DNA from: Marivita sp. S6314
Lineage (GTDB): Bacteria; Pseudomonadota; Alphaproteobacteria; Rhodobacterales; Rhodobacteraceae
DNA: 57,580 nucleotides
Assembly (NCBI RefSeq): GCF_023015985.1
Contig: NZ_JALKAO010000009.1
Coordinates: 1 to 57,580, forward strand
Direction: 5' to 3'
This document shows positions 45,905-54,665 of this stretch, one piece after another. Under the pieces are notes generated by a model. It was not told the origin of the DNA and ran no database searches. It saw only the letters and a list, made by a program, of their open reading frames with translations. Within the stretch, counting starts at the first letter, position 1. Every line of letters begins with the position of its first letter. The position numbers and the translations under genes were made by a program.

Positions 45905-46930
45905 ATGATCGAGCCTGATCCGAACCTGCGCCCCGACCCGCTGCCCGAGGACCGCGACCGTGCGTTGCGGCCGCAGATGCTGGACGATTTCATCGGCCAG
46001 GCCGAGGCGCGGGCCAATCTGCGGGTGTTTATCCAGTCTGCGCGGCAACGGGGCGAGTCGATGGATCACACGCTGTTCCACGGGCCGCCGGGATTGGGCA
46101 AGACGACCCTCGCGCAGATCATGGCGCGGGAGCTTGGCGTCGGGTTTCGCATGACCTCGGGTCCGGTGCTGGCCAAGGCCGGGGACCTGGCGGCGATCCT
46201 GACCAATCTGGAAGCGCGCGACGTGTTGTTCATCGACGAAATCCACCGTCTCAATCCGGCGGTGGAAGAGGTGCTCTATCCTGCGATGGAGGATTACGAG
46301 CTGGATCTTGTGATCGGCGAAGGCCCTGCCGCGCGCACGGTCCGGATCGAGTTGCAGCCCTTCACGCTGGTCGGGGCGACGACGCGGCTTGGCCTGTTGA
46401 CGACGCCGCTGCGGGACCGGTTCGGCATTCCGACGCGGCTCAATTTTTACTCTGAAGACGAGTTGAACACGATTGTGTCGCGCAATGCGGTCAAGCTGGG
46501 TGTGTCCACCGCACCCGAAGGCGCGCGCGAGATCGCGCGGCGGTCGCGCGGGACACCCCGGATTGCCGGGCGGCTTTTGCGCCGGGTGGTGGATTTCGCC
46601 GTTGTCGAAGGCGACGGGGTTGTCACCAAGGAACTGGCGGACGGGGCGCTGACCCGGCTGGGCGTGGATGGTCTGGGTCTGGATGGCGCGGACCGGCGCT
46701 ACCTGCGCCTGATTGCCGAGAATTACGCCGGTGGGCCGGTGGGAATCGAGACGCTCTCGGCGGCGCTGTCGGAAAGCCGCGATGCGTTGGAAGAGGTGAT
46801 CGAGCCCTACCTGTTGCAGCAGGGGTTGATCCAGCGCACGCCGCGCGGGCGGATGCTGGCGCAGAAGGGGTGGACCCATCTGGGGCTGGCGGCCCCCAGA
46901 CCCCAGGGACAATCGGATTTGTTCGGGTGA
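45905..46930 (+). CDS. ruvB: Holliday junction helicase subunit RuvB
   Basis: RuvB is the AAA+ motor of branch migration. The 341-residue product has Walker [17 protein letters not shown], Walker [18 protein letters not shown], sensor 1 [18 protein letters not shown] and the winged-helix end [16 protein letters not shown]. It follows ruvA by 7 nt. Length is normal. Confidence 0.97.
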   Translation: MIEPDPNLRPDPLPEDRDRALRPQMLDDFIGQAEARANLRVFIQSARQRGESMDHTLFHGPPGLGKTTLAQIMARELGVGFRMTSGPVLAKAGDLAAILTNLEARDVLFIDEIHRLNPAVEEVLYPAMEDYELDLVIGEGPAARTVRIELQPFTLVGATTRLGLLTTPLRDRFGIPTRLNFYSEDELNTIVSRNAVKLGVSTAPEGAREIARRSRGTPRIAGRLLRRVVDFAVVEGDGVVTKELADGALTRLGVDGLGLDGADRRYLRLIAENYAGGPVGIETLSAALSESRDALEEVIEPYLLQQGLIQRTPRGRMLAQKGWTHLGLAAPRPQGQSDLFG

Positions 46931-46934
46931 ATTT

Positions 46935-46982
46935 GAGGGGCGCTGCCCCTCGGCCTTGCGGCCTCACCCCGAGGTATTTTTG
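46935..46982. repeat. Palindromic intergenic element after ruvB
   Basis: GAGGGGC-GCT-GCCCCTC, then GGCC-TTGC-GGCC, then CCCCGAGGTATTTTTGAAAC. The CCTCGG and CCGAGG arms plus TATTTTT make a terminator-like fold. Elements ending CCCGAGGTATTTTT are, to my recollection, common between genes in Rhodobacteraceae. Confidence 0.6.
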
Positions 46983-47001
46983 AAACAGAGAAGAACGGAC
47001 G

Positions 47002-47637
47002 ATGATCGAAGCTTCAGCAATTGAGCGGTATTTCACCCGGTCGGATGGCAGCTACCTGTTTGCGCGCTGGGGGCGACCGATCGCGCCGATTGTGTTCGGG
47101 GTGGAAGACGCCACGCTCTCGGTGGTCAAAGGCGCGTTTGAGGCGGTGTGCCAGATGGCCGGGCACCATATGGCGGAAACCGACCCGGAGCTGGGCTCCA
47201 ATGTTATGGTGTTCTTCTTTCGGGAGTGGGACGAATTGCTGGCAGTCCCCGATCTCGACCGGCTGATTGACGGGCTGGCCCCGATGGTGGCCAAACTGGC
47301 CGAGGCGGAGGCCAACCAGTACCGGGTGTTCCGCTTTGACGAGACCGGCGCGATCAAGGCGTGCTTTATCTTTCTGCGCATGGACGCGGTGTTGTCGGCG
47401 CTTCCGGCAGAGACGATTGCGTTAAGCCAGGTGGTGCAATCGATGGTGCTGTGGTCTGATCTGGCCTTCACCGACCAGTCGCCCTTGGGACAGCTGGAGG
47501 ATGGGCGCGTCGTTCTGCGGCCTGATCTGGGCGCGCTGATCCGCGCAGCCTACGATCCGGTGATGCCCGCGATGTCCGAGGATGCAAGCCATGCGTTGCG
47601 CCTTGCGGCGCGGATGCAGGTGGCGCAGGGGAATTGA
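47002..47637 (+). CDS. Conserved hypothetical protein, 211 residues
   Basis: No domain is recognised. The protein is soluble, without signal or membrane segment: MIEASAIERYFTRSDGSYLF, then GVEDATLSVVKGAFEAVCQM and a C-terminal helical part. Its stop is next to the ybgC start (2 nt), so it is probably part of the ruvB-ybgC-tol string. It looks conserved by its position and codon style; function is unknown. Confidence 0.75.
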   Translation: MIEASAIERYFTRSDGSYLFARWGRPIAPIVFGVEDATLSVVKGAFEAVCQMAGHHMAETDPELGSNVMVFFFREWDELLAVPDLDRLIDGLAPMVAKLAEAEANQYRVFRFDETGAIKACFIFLRMDAVLSALPAETIALSQVVQSMVLWSDLAFTDQSPLGQLEDGRVVLRPDLGALIRAAYDPVMPAMSEDASHALRLAARMQVAQGN

Positions 47638-47639
47638 GC

Positions 47640-48029
47640 ATGGTCCATGAGTTTGCCGTTCGGGTTTATTACGAAGACACCGATATGGGCGGGATCGTCT
47701 ATTACGCCAATTACCTGCGGTTTATCGAACGGGCCCGGTCCGATTGGGTGCGGTCGCTGGGCATTGACCAGAATGCCATGCGCGAGGACGAGGGCGTGGT
47801 GTTTGTCGTGCGGCGGGTGGAGGCGGATTACCTGCTTCCGGCCAAGTTTGACGACGAATTGCGGGTCAGAACGACGGTCAAGGCGGTCACCGGTGTGCGT
47901 TTGATCATGTCGCAGGACGTGATGCGCGGGGATGCGCTGTTGTTTCAGGCCGAGGTGACGGTGGTTTGCATCGGGGAGGGCGGCGCACCGGCGCGGCTTC
48001 CGGCGAATATCCGCCGTCAGATCCACTAG
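47640..48029 (+). CDS. ybgC: YbgC-family acyl-CoA thioesterase
   Basis: A 129-residue hot-dog thioesterase, the usual first gene of the tol-pal cluster. The start FAVRVYYEDTDMGGIVYYAN carries the catalytic Asp motif, followed by YLRFIERARSDWVRSLGID. ATG at 47640 follows AGGGGAATTGAGC; an in-frame TTG 6 nt upstream overlaps the previous stop. A small hairpin (48053-48070) follows. Confidence 0.92.
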   Translation: MVHEFAVRVYYEDTDMGGIVYYANYLRFIERARSDWVRSLGIDQNAMREDEGVVFVVRRVEADYLLPAKFDDELRVRTTVKAVTGVRLIMSQDVMRGDALLFQAEVTVVCIGEGGAPARLPANIRRQIH

Positions 48030-48052
48030 AGCACCCCGTCAGCGCCGTTCTG

Positions 48053-48072
48053 ACGCCAATGTGTTGGCGTTT
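48053..48072 (+). terminator. Short hairpin between ybgC and tolQ
   Basis: ACGCCAA-TGTG-TTGGCGT followed by TT: a 7-bp stem with a poor T-run. It might weakly reduce read-through from ybgC into tolQ. The remaining gap up to 48145 shows nothing else. Confidence 0.4.
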
Positions 48073-48145
48073 CCCCTGAAATTAGGCTAGGAAGCGTGGT
48101 AATCAGAGCCCAATCAATGGGGCCAACCGGCTAAAGAGCAGGCAG

Positions 48146-48841
48146 ATGGAAGCAGAGACACTCGCGCTGGCGCAAGAGATTGATTTCTCTATGTGGGGCT
48201 TGTTTGCGCGCGCCACGATGACCGTAAAGATTGTGATGGTGATGTTGCTGATCGCCTCTTTCTGGGCATGGGCGATTATCATCGAAAAGGTGCTTTCGTA
48301 TCGCAAAGCGCGGTCTGAAGCGGCGGAATTTGATCGGGCGTTCTGGTCCGGGGAGCCGTTGGACGAGTTGTTTGACCAGATCGGCCCGGACCCTGACGGG
48401 CGCGCAAAGAAGGTGTTTGCCGCAGGCATGACCGAATGGCGCAGGTCGCATCGTGAAGATGGCGGGCTAATCGCCGGGGCGCATGCGCGGATTGACCGGT
48501 CCATGGACGTGGCGATCCAGAAGGAAGCGGACGACCTGCAAAAGAACCTCGGCGTGCTGGCGACCGTGGGATCGGTTGCGCCGTTTGTCGGGCTGTTCGG
48601 CACGGTCTGGGGCATCATGCATGCGTTCATCGAGATCGCGCAGCAGGGCAACACGTCGCTGGTGGTGGTTGCGCCGGGTATTGCCGAGGCGCTTCTGGCC
48701 ACCGGTCTGGGCCTCTTGGCGGCAATCCCGGCGGTTGTGGCGTTCAACAAGCTGCAGGCCGACAGCGACCGGATCGTGGCGGGCTACGAATCCTTCGCCG
48801 ACGAGTTTTCCACCATCCTCAGCCGTCAGTTGGACAGCTGA
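48146..48841 (+). CDS. tolQ: Tol-Pal system protein TolQ
   Basis: TolQ and TolR form the proton channel that drives the Tol-Pal system, which tethers the outer membrane during division. The 231-residue product has three membrane segments (MTVKIVMVMLLIASFWAWAI first, then LATVGSVAPFVGLFGTVWGI and EALLATGLGLLAAIPAVVAF). Length is normal. It lies 3 nt before tolR. Confidence 0.96.
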   Translation: MEAETLALAQEIDFSMWGLFARATMTVKIVMVMLLIASFWAWAIIIEKVLSYRKARSEAAEFDRAFWSGEPLDELFDQIGPDPDGRAKKVFAAGMTEWRRSHREDGGLIAGAHARIDRSMDVAIQKEADDLQKNLGVLATVGSVAPFVGLFGTVWGIMHAFIEIAQQGNTSLVVVAPGIAEALLATGLGLLAAIPAVVAFNKLQADSDRIVAGYESFADEFSTILSRQLDS

Positions 48842-48844
48842 GCC

Positions 48845-49321
48845 ATGGGGGCCGGGGTCACACAATCCAACGGAAGTGGCGGCGGCGGGCGTCGGCGGCG
48901 CAAGCGGCGCACCCAGCCGATGTCCGAGATCAACGTCACGCCCTTTGTGGACGTGATGATGGTGCTTTTGATCATCTTCATGGTGGCGGCCCCCTTGCTG
49001 ACCGTGGGTGTTCCCGTGGAACTGCCCAAAACCGCGGCGTCGGCGCTGCCGTCGGAAACCGAAGAGCCGTTGACCGTCACGATTGGCGCGGATGGCGGAA
49101 TTTCGATCCAGAATACGGAAATCAGCCGCGACGAGCTTGTCCCGCGACTGCGCGCCATTGCGGCGGAACGGGCGGATGACCGGGTGTTCCTGCGTGCCGA
49201 TGGGGCGGTGACCTACGATATCGTGGCGCAGGTCATGGGGGCGCTCAATGCGGGCGGGTTCAGTTCCATTGGTCTGGTGACGGATGTGGGTGGTCCGGCG
49301 CTTGACGGGTCGGATGGCTGA
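48845..49321 (+). CDS. tolR: Tol-Pal system protein TolR
   Basis: A 158-residue ExbD/TolR protein: a basic Gly-rich cytosolic start (SGGGGRRRRKRRTQ), INVTPFVDVMMVLLIIFMVA with the channel Asp near residue 37, and a periplasmic domain. It works with TolQ and TolA. It lies 3 nt after tolQ and 8 nt before tolA. Confidence 0.95.
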   Translation: MGAGVTQSNGSGGGGRRRRKRRTQPMSEINVTPFVDVMMVLLIIFMVAAPLLTVGVPVELPKTAASALPSETEEPLTVTIGADGGISIQNTEISRDELVPRLRAIAAERADDRVFLRADGAVTYDIVAQVMGALNAGGFSSIGLVTDVGGPALDGSDG

Positions 49322-49329
49322 GGGCGGCT

Positions 49330-50442
49330 GTGCATACGGGCCATTATATCTCGGGTGGCGCACATGGATTCCTGATCCTCTGGGCGCTGTTCGGCGGCAT
49401 GTTCCGCGGCGATCCACCGGAGGTCGAAGTGGCTGAGGTGTCGGTGATCTCCGAGGCGCAGTTTGCCGCAATGATGCAACCACAACAGGCACCGCCCGCG
49501 GTTGAGACACCCGCTGCCTTGCCGCAGCCCGAGGTGGACACCACCGCGCCGGAGCCGCCGGAGCAAGAGACCGCACCTGCCGTGCAGCCGGACCCGGTTG
49601 AGCCGGAACCGTCGACCCCGGATCCCGTGCCGCAACCTGTCCTCCCGACGCCAGAGCCCGAGGTGGCCGAAGACCTGCCGCAACCGCCGGCGCCGGAGCC
49701 CGTGCCGGATGTCGAGGCCCCCGAGGTGGCCCTGCGCCCCGTGCCGCGCCCTGCGCCGCGCGTGGCCCCCGAAGCGGTGCCCGCGCCGGAGCCCGAGGCC
49801 GAGCTGGCACCGGAAGTGCAGGACACGGTGCAGCAGTCTGAGACCGCGCCACCGTCAGAGGCGGAAGAACAGCAGGCCACGGCGCCCGAGGCGGCGGCGA
49901 CCGAGATCGTCACCGAAGCCGAAGAGCCGGCGCGTGCGCCGACAGCGTCCGTGCGGCCCCAGGTGCGCCCGAATAGGCCCGCCCCGGCCGTGGCGGCGGC
50001 GACGCCTGACGCGGATGCGCCGTCAACAGAAGATACGGCGGCCGCAGATGCAACCGCGTCTGCGATCGCGGGCGCGTTGGAGGAGGCCCTGTCCGGGGCG
50101 GCCTCGGGCACAGCAGACGGGCCACCGCTGACACAGGGTGAAACCGATGGGTTCCGGATCGCGGTGCAGGAATGCTGGGTGGTCGATGTCGGATCGCAGG
50201 CCTCGAACGTGACCGTTACGGTTGGCTTTGACATGGATCGGTCCGGTCGTGTGGTCACGTCAAGCCTGCGCATGCTGGCAGCGGAAGGCGGCAGCGGGTC
50301 GGCGGCGGAGACCGCGTTCCAGGCTGCACGCCGCGCTATTCTGAGATGCCAGGGGGATGGTTACAGCCTTCCCGTGGAGAAGTTTGATCAATGGAAAAGC
50401 GTTGAAATGACGTTTAACCCGGAGAGTATGAGGATCCGATGA
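49330..50442 (+). CDS. tolA: Tol-Pal system protein TolA (proline/alanine/acid-rich)
   Basis: TolA spans the periplasm and links the TolQR motor to Pal. The 370-residue product has one N-terminal membrane segment ([19 protein letters not shown]) and a very long Pro/Ala/Glu-rich middle (about residues 50-250). A small C-domain follows ([34 protein letters not shown]). It starts with GTG and overlaps tolB by 4 nt. The middle is low complexity, as usual for the family. Confidence 0.9.
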   Translation: MHTGHYISGGAHGFLILWALFGGMFRGDPPEVEVAEVSVISEAQFAAMMQPQQAPPAVETPAALPQPEVDTTAPEPPEQETAPAVQPDPVEPEPSTPDPVPQPVLPTPEPEVAEDLPQPPAPEPVPDVEAPEVALRPVPRPAPRVAPEAVPAPEPEAELAPEVQDTVQQSETAPPSEAEEQQATAPEAAATEIVTEAEEPARAPTASVRPQVRPNRPAPAVAAATPDADAPSTEDTAAADATASAIAGALEEALSGAASGTADGPPLTQGETDGFRIAVQECWVVDVGSQASNVTVTVGFDMDRSGRVVTSSLRMLAAEGGSGSAAETAFQAARRAILRCQGDGYSLPVEKFDQWKSVEMTFNPESMRIR

Positions 50443-51764
50443 AACAGTTTGTGGCATCGCTTTTGAGTGTCTGTGTTCTGGCGTTCTGCGTCCCTGTTCT
50501 GGCGCTGGCCCAAAGCGGGCCGTTGCGGATCGAAATCACCGAAGGGGTGGTTGAGCCATTGCCCTATGCGGTGCCGGATTTCGTGGCCGAAAGCGCCAGC
50601 GCCCAGCAATTGGCGCAGCAGATCGCGCGGGTTGTGGCCGATGACCTGACCGGGACGGGCCTGTTCCGCGAAGTCCCGCGCGAGGCGCATATCAGCCAGA
50701 TCACCAGTTTCGGCAGCCCTGTGCAGTTTGCCGACTGGAAGGCCATCAACGCGCAGGCGCTTGTCACCGGCGCGGTCAGCGAACAGGGCGGGCGCGTGGT
50801 TGTGAAATTCCGCGTCTGGGATGTGTTTGCCGGGGCCGAACTGGGCCAGGGGATGCAGTTTGCCGGGACACCGGATGGCTGGCGGCGCATGGCGCATAAA
50901 GTGGCCGACCAAGTGTATTCGCGGATCACCGGCGAAAGCGGGTATTTCGACAGCCGGGTGGTGTTCGTGTCGGAAAGCGGACCGAAGGACCAGCGCGCCA
51001 AGCGGTTGGCGGTGATGGATTACGACGGGGCCAACGTGCAGTACCTCACCGGCAGCAGCGCGCTTGTGCTGGCACCGCGTTTTTCCGAGGACGGACAGCG
51101 GGTGCTGTATACCAGTTATGAGACCGGCATGCCGCGTGTGCATGTGCTTGAGGTCGGGACGGTGCAAAGCCGTATCCTGCAGGGGCAGGACGGCGTGATG
51201 AGTTTTGCGCCGCGATTTGCGCCAGATGGGCGGACGGTGGTGTATTCGCTGACGCAGGGGTCCAACACGGATATTTGGGCGATGGACATTGCCAGCGGAG
51301 GCACGCGCCAGTTGACCAGCGCACCGTCGATCGAAACTGCGCCAAGCTATTCGCCCGATGGCAGCCAGATCGTGTTCGAAAGCGACCGCTCGGGGACGCA
51401 GCAGTTGTACGTGATGTCGGCCGGGGGCGGGGAGGCCAAGCGGATCAGCTTTGGACAGGGGCGGTATTCGACGCCGGTCTGGTCACCGCGGGGCGATATG
51501 ATTGCGTTTACCAAGCAGAATGCGGGGCGGTTTCATATCGGTGTGATGCGCACGGACGGGTCGGAAGAGCGTTTGTTGACCGCGTCCTTCCTCGATGAAG
51601 GCCCGACCTGGGCACCAAATGGGCGGGTGATCATGTTTGCGCGCGAAACCCAGGGCGCGCAGGGATCGTCCTCGCTCTATACCGTGGACATCTCCGGGCG
51701 GAATCTGAAACGGGTGCGGACGCCCGAAGGTGCGTCTGACCCAAGCTGGGGGCCACTGCAGTGA
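50439..51764 (+). CDS. tolB: Tol-Pal system protein TolB
   Basis: A 441-residue periplasmic beta-propeller: a signal peptide ([18 protein letters not shown]), an N-domain, and WD40-like repeats ([60 protein letters not shown]). It binds Pal and is released by TolA. It follows tolA by overlap; the last codons end in SDPSWGPL. A 26-nt palindrome sits between it and pal. Confidence 0.96.
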   Translation: MKQFVASLLSVCVLAFCVPVLALAQSGPLRIEITEGVVEPLPYAVPDFVAESASAQQLAQQIARVVADDLTGTGLFREVPREAHISQITSFGSPVQFADWKAINAQALVTGAVSEQGGRVVVKFRVWDVFAGAELGQGMQFAGTPDGWRRMAHKVADQVYSRITGESGYFDSRVVFVSESGPKDQRAKRLAVMDYDGANVQYLTGSSALVLAPRFSEDGQRVLYTSYETGMPRVHVLEVGTVQSRILQGQDGVMSFAPRFAPDGRTVVYSLTQGSNTDIWAMDIASGGTRQLTSAPSIETAPSYSPDGSQIVFESDRSGTQQLYVMSAGGGEAKRISFGQGRYSTPVWSPRGDMIAFTKQNAGRFHIGVMRTDGSEERLLTASFLDEGPTWAPNGRVIMFARETQGAQGSSSLYTVDISGRNLKRVRTPEGASDPSWGPLQ

Positions 51765-51799
51765 CCCCCGCGTCTTCACCAGAATTTAATTTTGAGCGC

Positions 51800-51825
51800 C
51801 CAGAATTTTCGTACGAAAATTCTGG
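51800..51825. repeat. Perfect 26-nt palindrome between tolB and pal
   Basis: CCAGAATTTTCGT and its exact complement. A CCAGAATTT stands again just upstream at 51779. The centre is TTTTCGTACGAAAA. It lies 75 nt before the pal ATG. It could be a transcription or mRNA hairpin, or a protein-binding site. Confidence 0.7.
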
Positions 51826-51900
51826 CACCGCCGCGGCAACTTTGCGTGGCACCCCGGCTGTGATAGGCTTTCCCCAATCAAAAAAAGAGCAGGACATCTC

Positions 51901-52419
51901 ATGCGACTGACCGCGAAACTCACTCTGCTGATGGCCGTTCTGGCCGTCTCGGCATGCACCAACGCAAATCGCTTCGACAATGACGCTGTCGATCTGAACG
52001 CGGCCACGGGATCGGCCGGTGGCATCGTGCCGGGCAGCGCGAGCGATCCAAGCTCGCCGGCCTATTTCCAGCAAACCGTCGGGGACCGGGTGTTGTTCGC
52101 TGTCGATCAATCGACGCTGAACCCGCAGGCCCGCGCGACGCTGGACGGTCAGGTGCAATGGCTGATGACCAACGCCGATTACACAGCCGTGATCGAAGGT
52201 CACGCCGACGAACAGGGCACACGCGCCTATAACCTTGCGCTGGGCGCGCGGCGGGCGAACGCGGTGATGGAATACCTTGTGGCCCAGGGCGTGCCGTCCA
52301 ACCGGTTGCGTTTTGTGAGCTACGGCAAGGAACGCCCGATTGAAATCTGTTCGGAAGAAGCGTGTTATGCCAAGAACCGGCGGGCGGTGACCATCATTTC
52401 CGCCGGGTTGACGAGTTAA
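51901..52419 (+). CDS. pal: Peptidoglycan-associated lipoprotein Pal
   Basis: Pal anchors the outer membrane to peptidoglycan. The 172-residue product has a lipobox MAVLAVSAC (Cys19), a short linker, and the OmpA-like domain with YTAVIEGHADEQGTRAYNLA near residue 95 and RRANAVMEYLVAQGV. The conserved Asp and Arg that bind diaminopimelate are present. It lies 11 nt before cpoB. Confidence 0.96.
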   Translation: MRLTAKLTLLMAVLAVSACTNANRFDNDAVDLNAATGSAGGIVPGSASDPSSPAYFQQTVGDRVLFAVDQSTLNPQARATLDGQVQWLMTNADYTAVIEGHADEQGTRAYNLALGARRANAVMEYLVAQGVPSNRLRFVSYGKERPIEICSEEACYAKNRRAVTIISAGLTS

Positions 52420-52430
52420 CGGAGATCCGA

Positions 52431-53243
52431 ATGCGCCTGGGGGCAATCTTAGTAAGCAGCGTGTTGTTCTGTGCGCCATTGGCGGTGCAGGCGTCCGAAA
52501 CATTGGCGGACATCCGGCAGGATATGTCGGTCTTGTTCGTCGAGATCCAAAAGCTCAAGCGAGAGCTGAGCACCACCGGTGCCAGCTCTGTTGCGCTGCC
52601 TGCCGGGGCGTTGGACCGTATCAATGCCATCGAATCCGAATTGCAGCGTCTGACGGCGAAAACCGAAGAGCTGGAATTCCGTGTGGGCCGCGTGGCCGAG
52701 GATGGCGCGCGGCGTCTGGGGGATCTCGAATTCCGGTTGTGCGAGCTGGAGGACGGTTGTGACATCGGCGCGTTGGGGCGGTCACCGACACTGGGGGGCG
52801 AAGGGGCCCCGGCGACACCCGCGCCGCAACCTGCACCGCAGACGTCAGGCACGGAATTGGCGGTGGGCGAAGAAACGGACTTTCGGCGAGCTGGGGAGGC
52901 GCTCGCCCAGGGTGACTTTCAATCCGCCGCAGACCAGTTTGCGGCCTTTCGCCAGACCTATCCGGGCGGACCGTTAGAAGCGCAGGCGCTTGTGTTTGAA
53001 GGTCAGGCCCTCGCTGGGCTTGGCAACCTGCGCGATGCCGCGCGGCGCTATCTGGATGCCTATGCCGGCTATCCCGACGATACAGCCGGACCCGAAGCCT
53101 TGTGGCGGCTGGGCGCGGCCCTGGGCGATCTGGGGAACATTCCCGAGGCGTGCGTGACCCTGTCCGAAGTGGCCGGGCGTTATCCCGGCAGTGCGGCGAT
53201 CGCAGAGGCTGAGGCCGCCAAAGCCCGCTTTAACTGCCCGTGA
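52431..53243 (+). CDS. cpoB: Tol-Pal-associated protein CpoB (YbgF)
   Basis: CpoB couples Tol action to peptidoglycan synthesis. The 270-residue product has a signal peptide (GAILVSSVLFCAPLAVQA), an N-terminal coiled coil (about 25-110, with VLFVEIQKLKRELSTT), a Pro/Ala linker, and C-terminal TPR repeats (AGEALAQGDFQSAADQFAAF, ARRYLDAYAGYPDDTAGPEA). ATG at 52431 after GGAG was chosen. It overlaps tilS by 4 nt. Confidence 0.93.
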   Translation: MRLGAILVSSVLFCAPLAVQASETLADIRQDMSVLFVEIQKLKRELSTTGASSVALPAGALDRINAIESELQRLTAKTEELEFRVGRVAEDGARRLGDLEFRLCELEDGCDIGALGRSPTLGGEGAPATPAPQPAPQTSGTELAVGEETDFRRAGEALAQGDFQSAADQFAAFRQTYPGGPLEAQALVFEGQALAGLGNLRDAARRYLDAYAGYPDDTAGPEALWRLGAALGDLGNIPEACVTLSEVAGRYPGSAAIAEAEAAKARFNCP

Positions 53244-54586
53244 CGAACACGCCGCTGCAACAGCGGTTCGCTGAGGAGATGGGGCGACTGCTGGGGCCGG
53301 AGTTTCCGTCGGATCTTGGTCTGGCGGTGTCCGGGGGCGGCGACAGCATGGCGATGCTATACCTCGCGCATAACTGGACGCATCATTTCGGGGTCCGCTT
53401 GTGGGTTGCCACGGTGGACCACGGGCTTCGCGCCGAAAGCGCGTCCGAGGCCCGCCTTGTTGCAGAGGAATGTGCGGTCTTGGGCTGGCCGCATGCCACG
53501 TTGCGGTGGCACTGGGATCGTCACGGCAATGTTCAGGATGCCGCTCGCCGCGCGCGCGGGGGGCTGCTTGACCAGTGGCGGGGTCATGTCAAACACATCC
53601 TTTTTGCGCATAGTCAGGATGATCAGGCCGAAACGGTCTTGATGCGTCTGGCACGCGGATCGGGGGTTGATGGCCTGGCCGGTATGCGGGCGGCGCGTAC
53701 CGTGGCCCCACACCCGGTCGCGCCTGGACCGCTTGCCGCCACGGATATCGAGGGCGATCTGCCGGACGGCCCGTGGGCACCGGGTTTTCAGATCCTGCGC
53801 CCCTGTCTTGGCATGACCCGCGACGAACTGCGCCACTTTGCCCGGGTGCTCAAGGGACGGTGGGTCGACGACCCGAGCAATGATGACCCGACCTATCAGC
53901 GGGTGCGTGTTCGTAAACTGCTTGCGCTTCTGCGCGATGAGGGCGTCACCGCGTCGCATCTGGCAGAAACCGCGCACCGCATGGCCCGCGCGCGTGACGG
54001 GCTGACCAGCCATCTGGTGTCGGCCATTGACGCGCTATGCGATGATCCCTTTCCGGGGCAGGTGCGGATCGACCGGGATGGGTTTGCACGGCTCGACGAG
54101 GAAACGCAGTTGCGCATGCTGACATCGGCGCTGTGTTATGCATCCGCGTCGGAATACCGTCCACGGGCGCGGTCCAGCGAAGCTTTGCTGAGCCAGGTGC
54201 TGTCCGGCAGGGGCGGCACCTTGCACGGGGCGGAGGTGTCGGTTGGCAAAACGCAGCTTTGGATCACGCGGGAATGGGCGGCAGTACAGGATGTGACCGC
54301 CGGGCTGGATGCGCTTTGGGATGGCCAATGGCGGGTTCAATCGCAAAGGCCCGATCCATCAACAGAACTGACCGTTCGGGCCCTTGGTGAAGACGGATGG
54401 TGCCAGATTGCCGACCACAGCAACATAGGCCTGCCGCACCGCGCCGCGCTGGCGCTGCCCTCTGTCTGGTCAGAGACGGGGCTGATCTGGTGTCCGGTGC
54501 TGGAAAACGACACTGCGTTTTGCGCGGCGCGCTATGTGAAGGGGCGGCCCGACGCCGGTTTCAAGGCTTTTTGCCTTTCGCATTGA
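53240..54586 (+). CDS. tilS: tRNA(Ile)-lysidine synthase TilS
   Basis: TilS turns C34 of tRNA-Ile(CAU) into lysidine. The 448-residue product has the P-loop motif LAVSGGGDSMAMLYLAH near residue 30, VDHGLRAESASEARLV, and HSQDDQAETVLMRLARGSGV. A C-terminal domain completes it. It starts with GTG, overlapping the cpoB stop. The ftsH gene follows after 79 nt that hold a heat-shock-like promoter. Confidence 0.94.
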   Translation: MTNTPLQQRFAEEMGRLLGPEFPSDLGLAVSGGGDSMAMLYLAHNWTHHFGVRLWVATVDHGLRAESASEARLVAEECAVLGWPHATLRWHWDRHGNVQDAARRARGGLLDQWRGHVKHILFAHSQDDQAETVLMRLARGSGVDGLAGMRAARTVAPHPVAPGPLAATDIEGDLPDGPWAPGFQILRPCLGMTRDELRHFARVLKGRWVDDPSNDDPTYQRVRVRKLLALLRDEGVTASHLAETAHRMARARDGLTSHLVSAIDALCDDPFPGQVRIDRDGFARLDEETQLRMLTSALCYASASEYRPRARSSEALLSQVLSGRGGTLHGAEVSVGKTQLWITREWAAVQDVTAGLDALWDGQWRVQSQRPDPSTELTVRALGEDGWCQIADHSNIGLPHRAALALPSVWSETGLIWCPVLENDTAFCAARYVKGRPDAGFKAFCLSH

Positions 54587-54609
54587 ACCCTGCCTCTGCA
54601 TCTCTATGT
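54583..54609 (+). promoter_or_regulatory. Candidate sigma-32 type promoter for ftsH
   Basis: TTGAAC, 15 nt, CTATGT fits the heat-shock pattern TTGAA-N14-16-CYATNT. The -35 box overlaps the tilS stop. The distance to ftsH is 56 nt. FtsH is a known RpoH target in many bacteria. The match is moderate. Confidence 0.4.
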
Positions 54610-54665
54610 TATAGAGCAAGAGACAGACGCCCTTCCCGCGTCCGTCGTTTTCAGGAGAATCTGCC

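Noticed and set aside
49344-50273. Ser/Gly/Ala-rich open frame antisense to tolA
   Set aside because: Its composition is the complement of the Pro/Ala/Glu-rich TolA middle; no start signal or motif.
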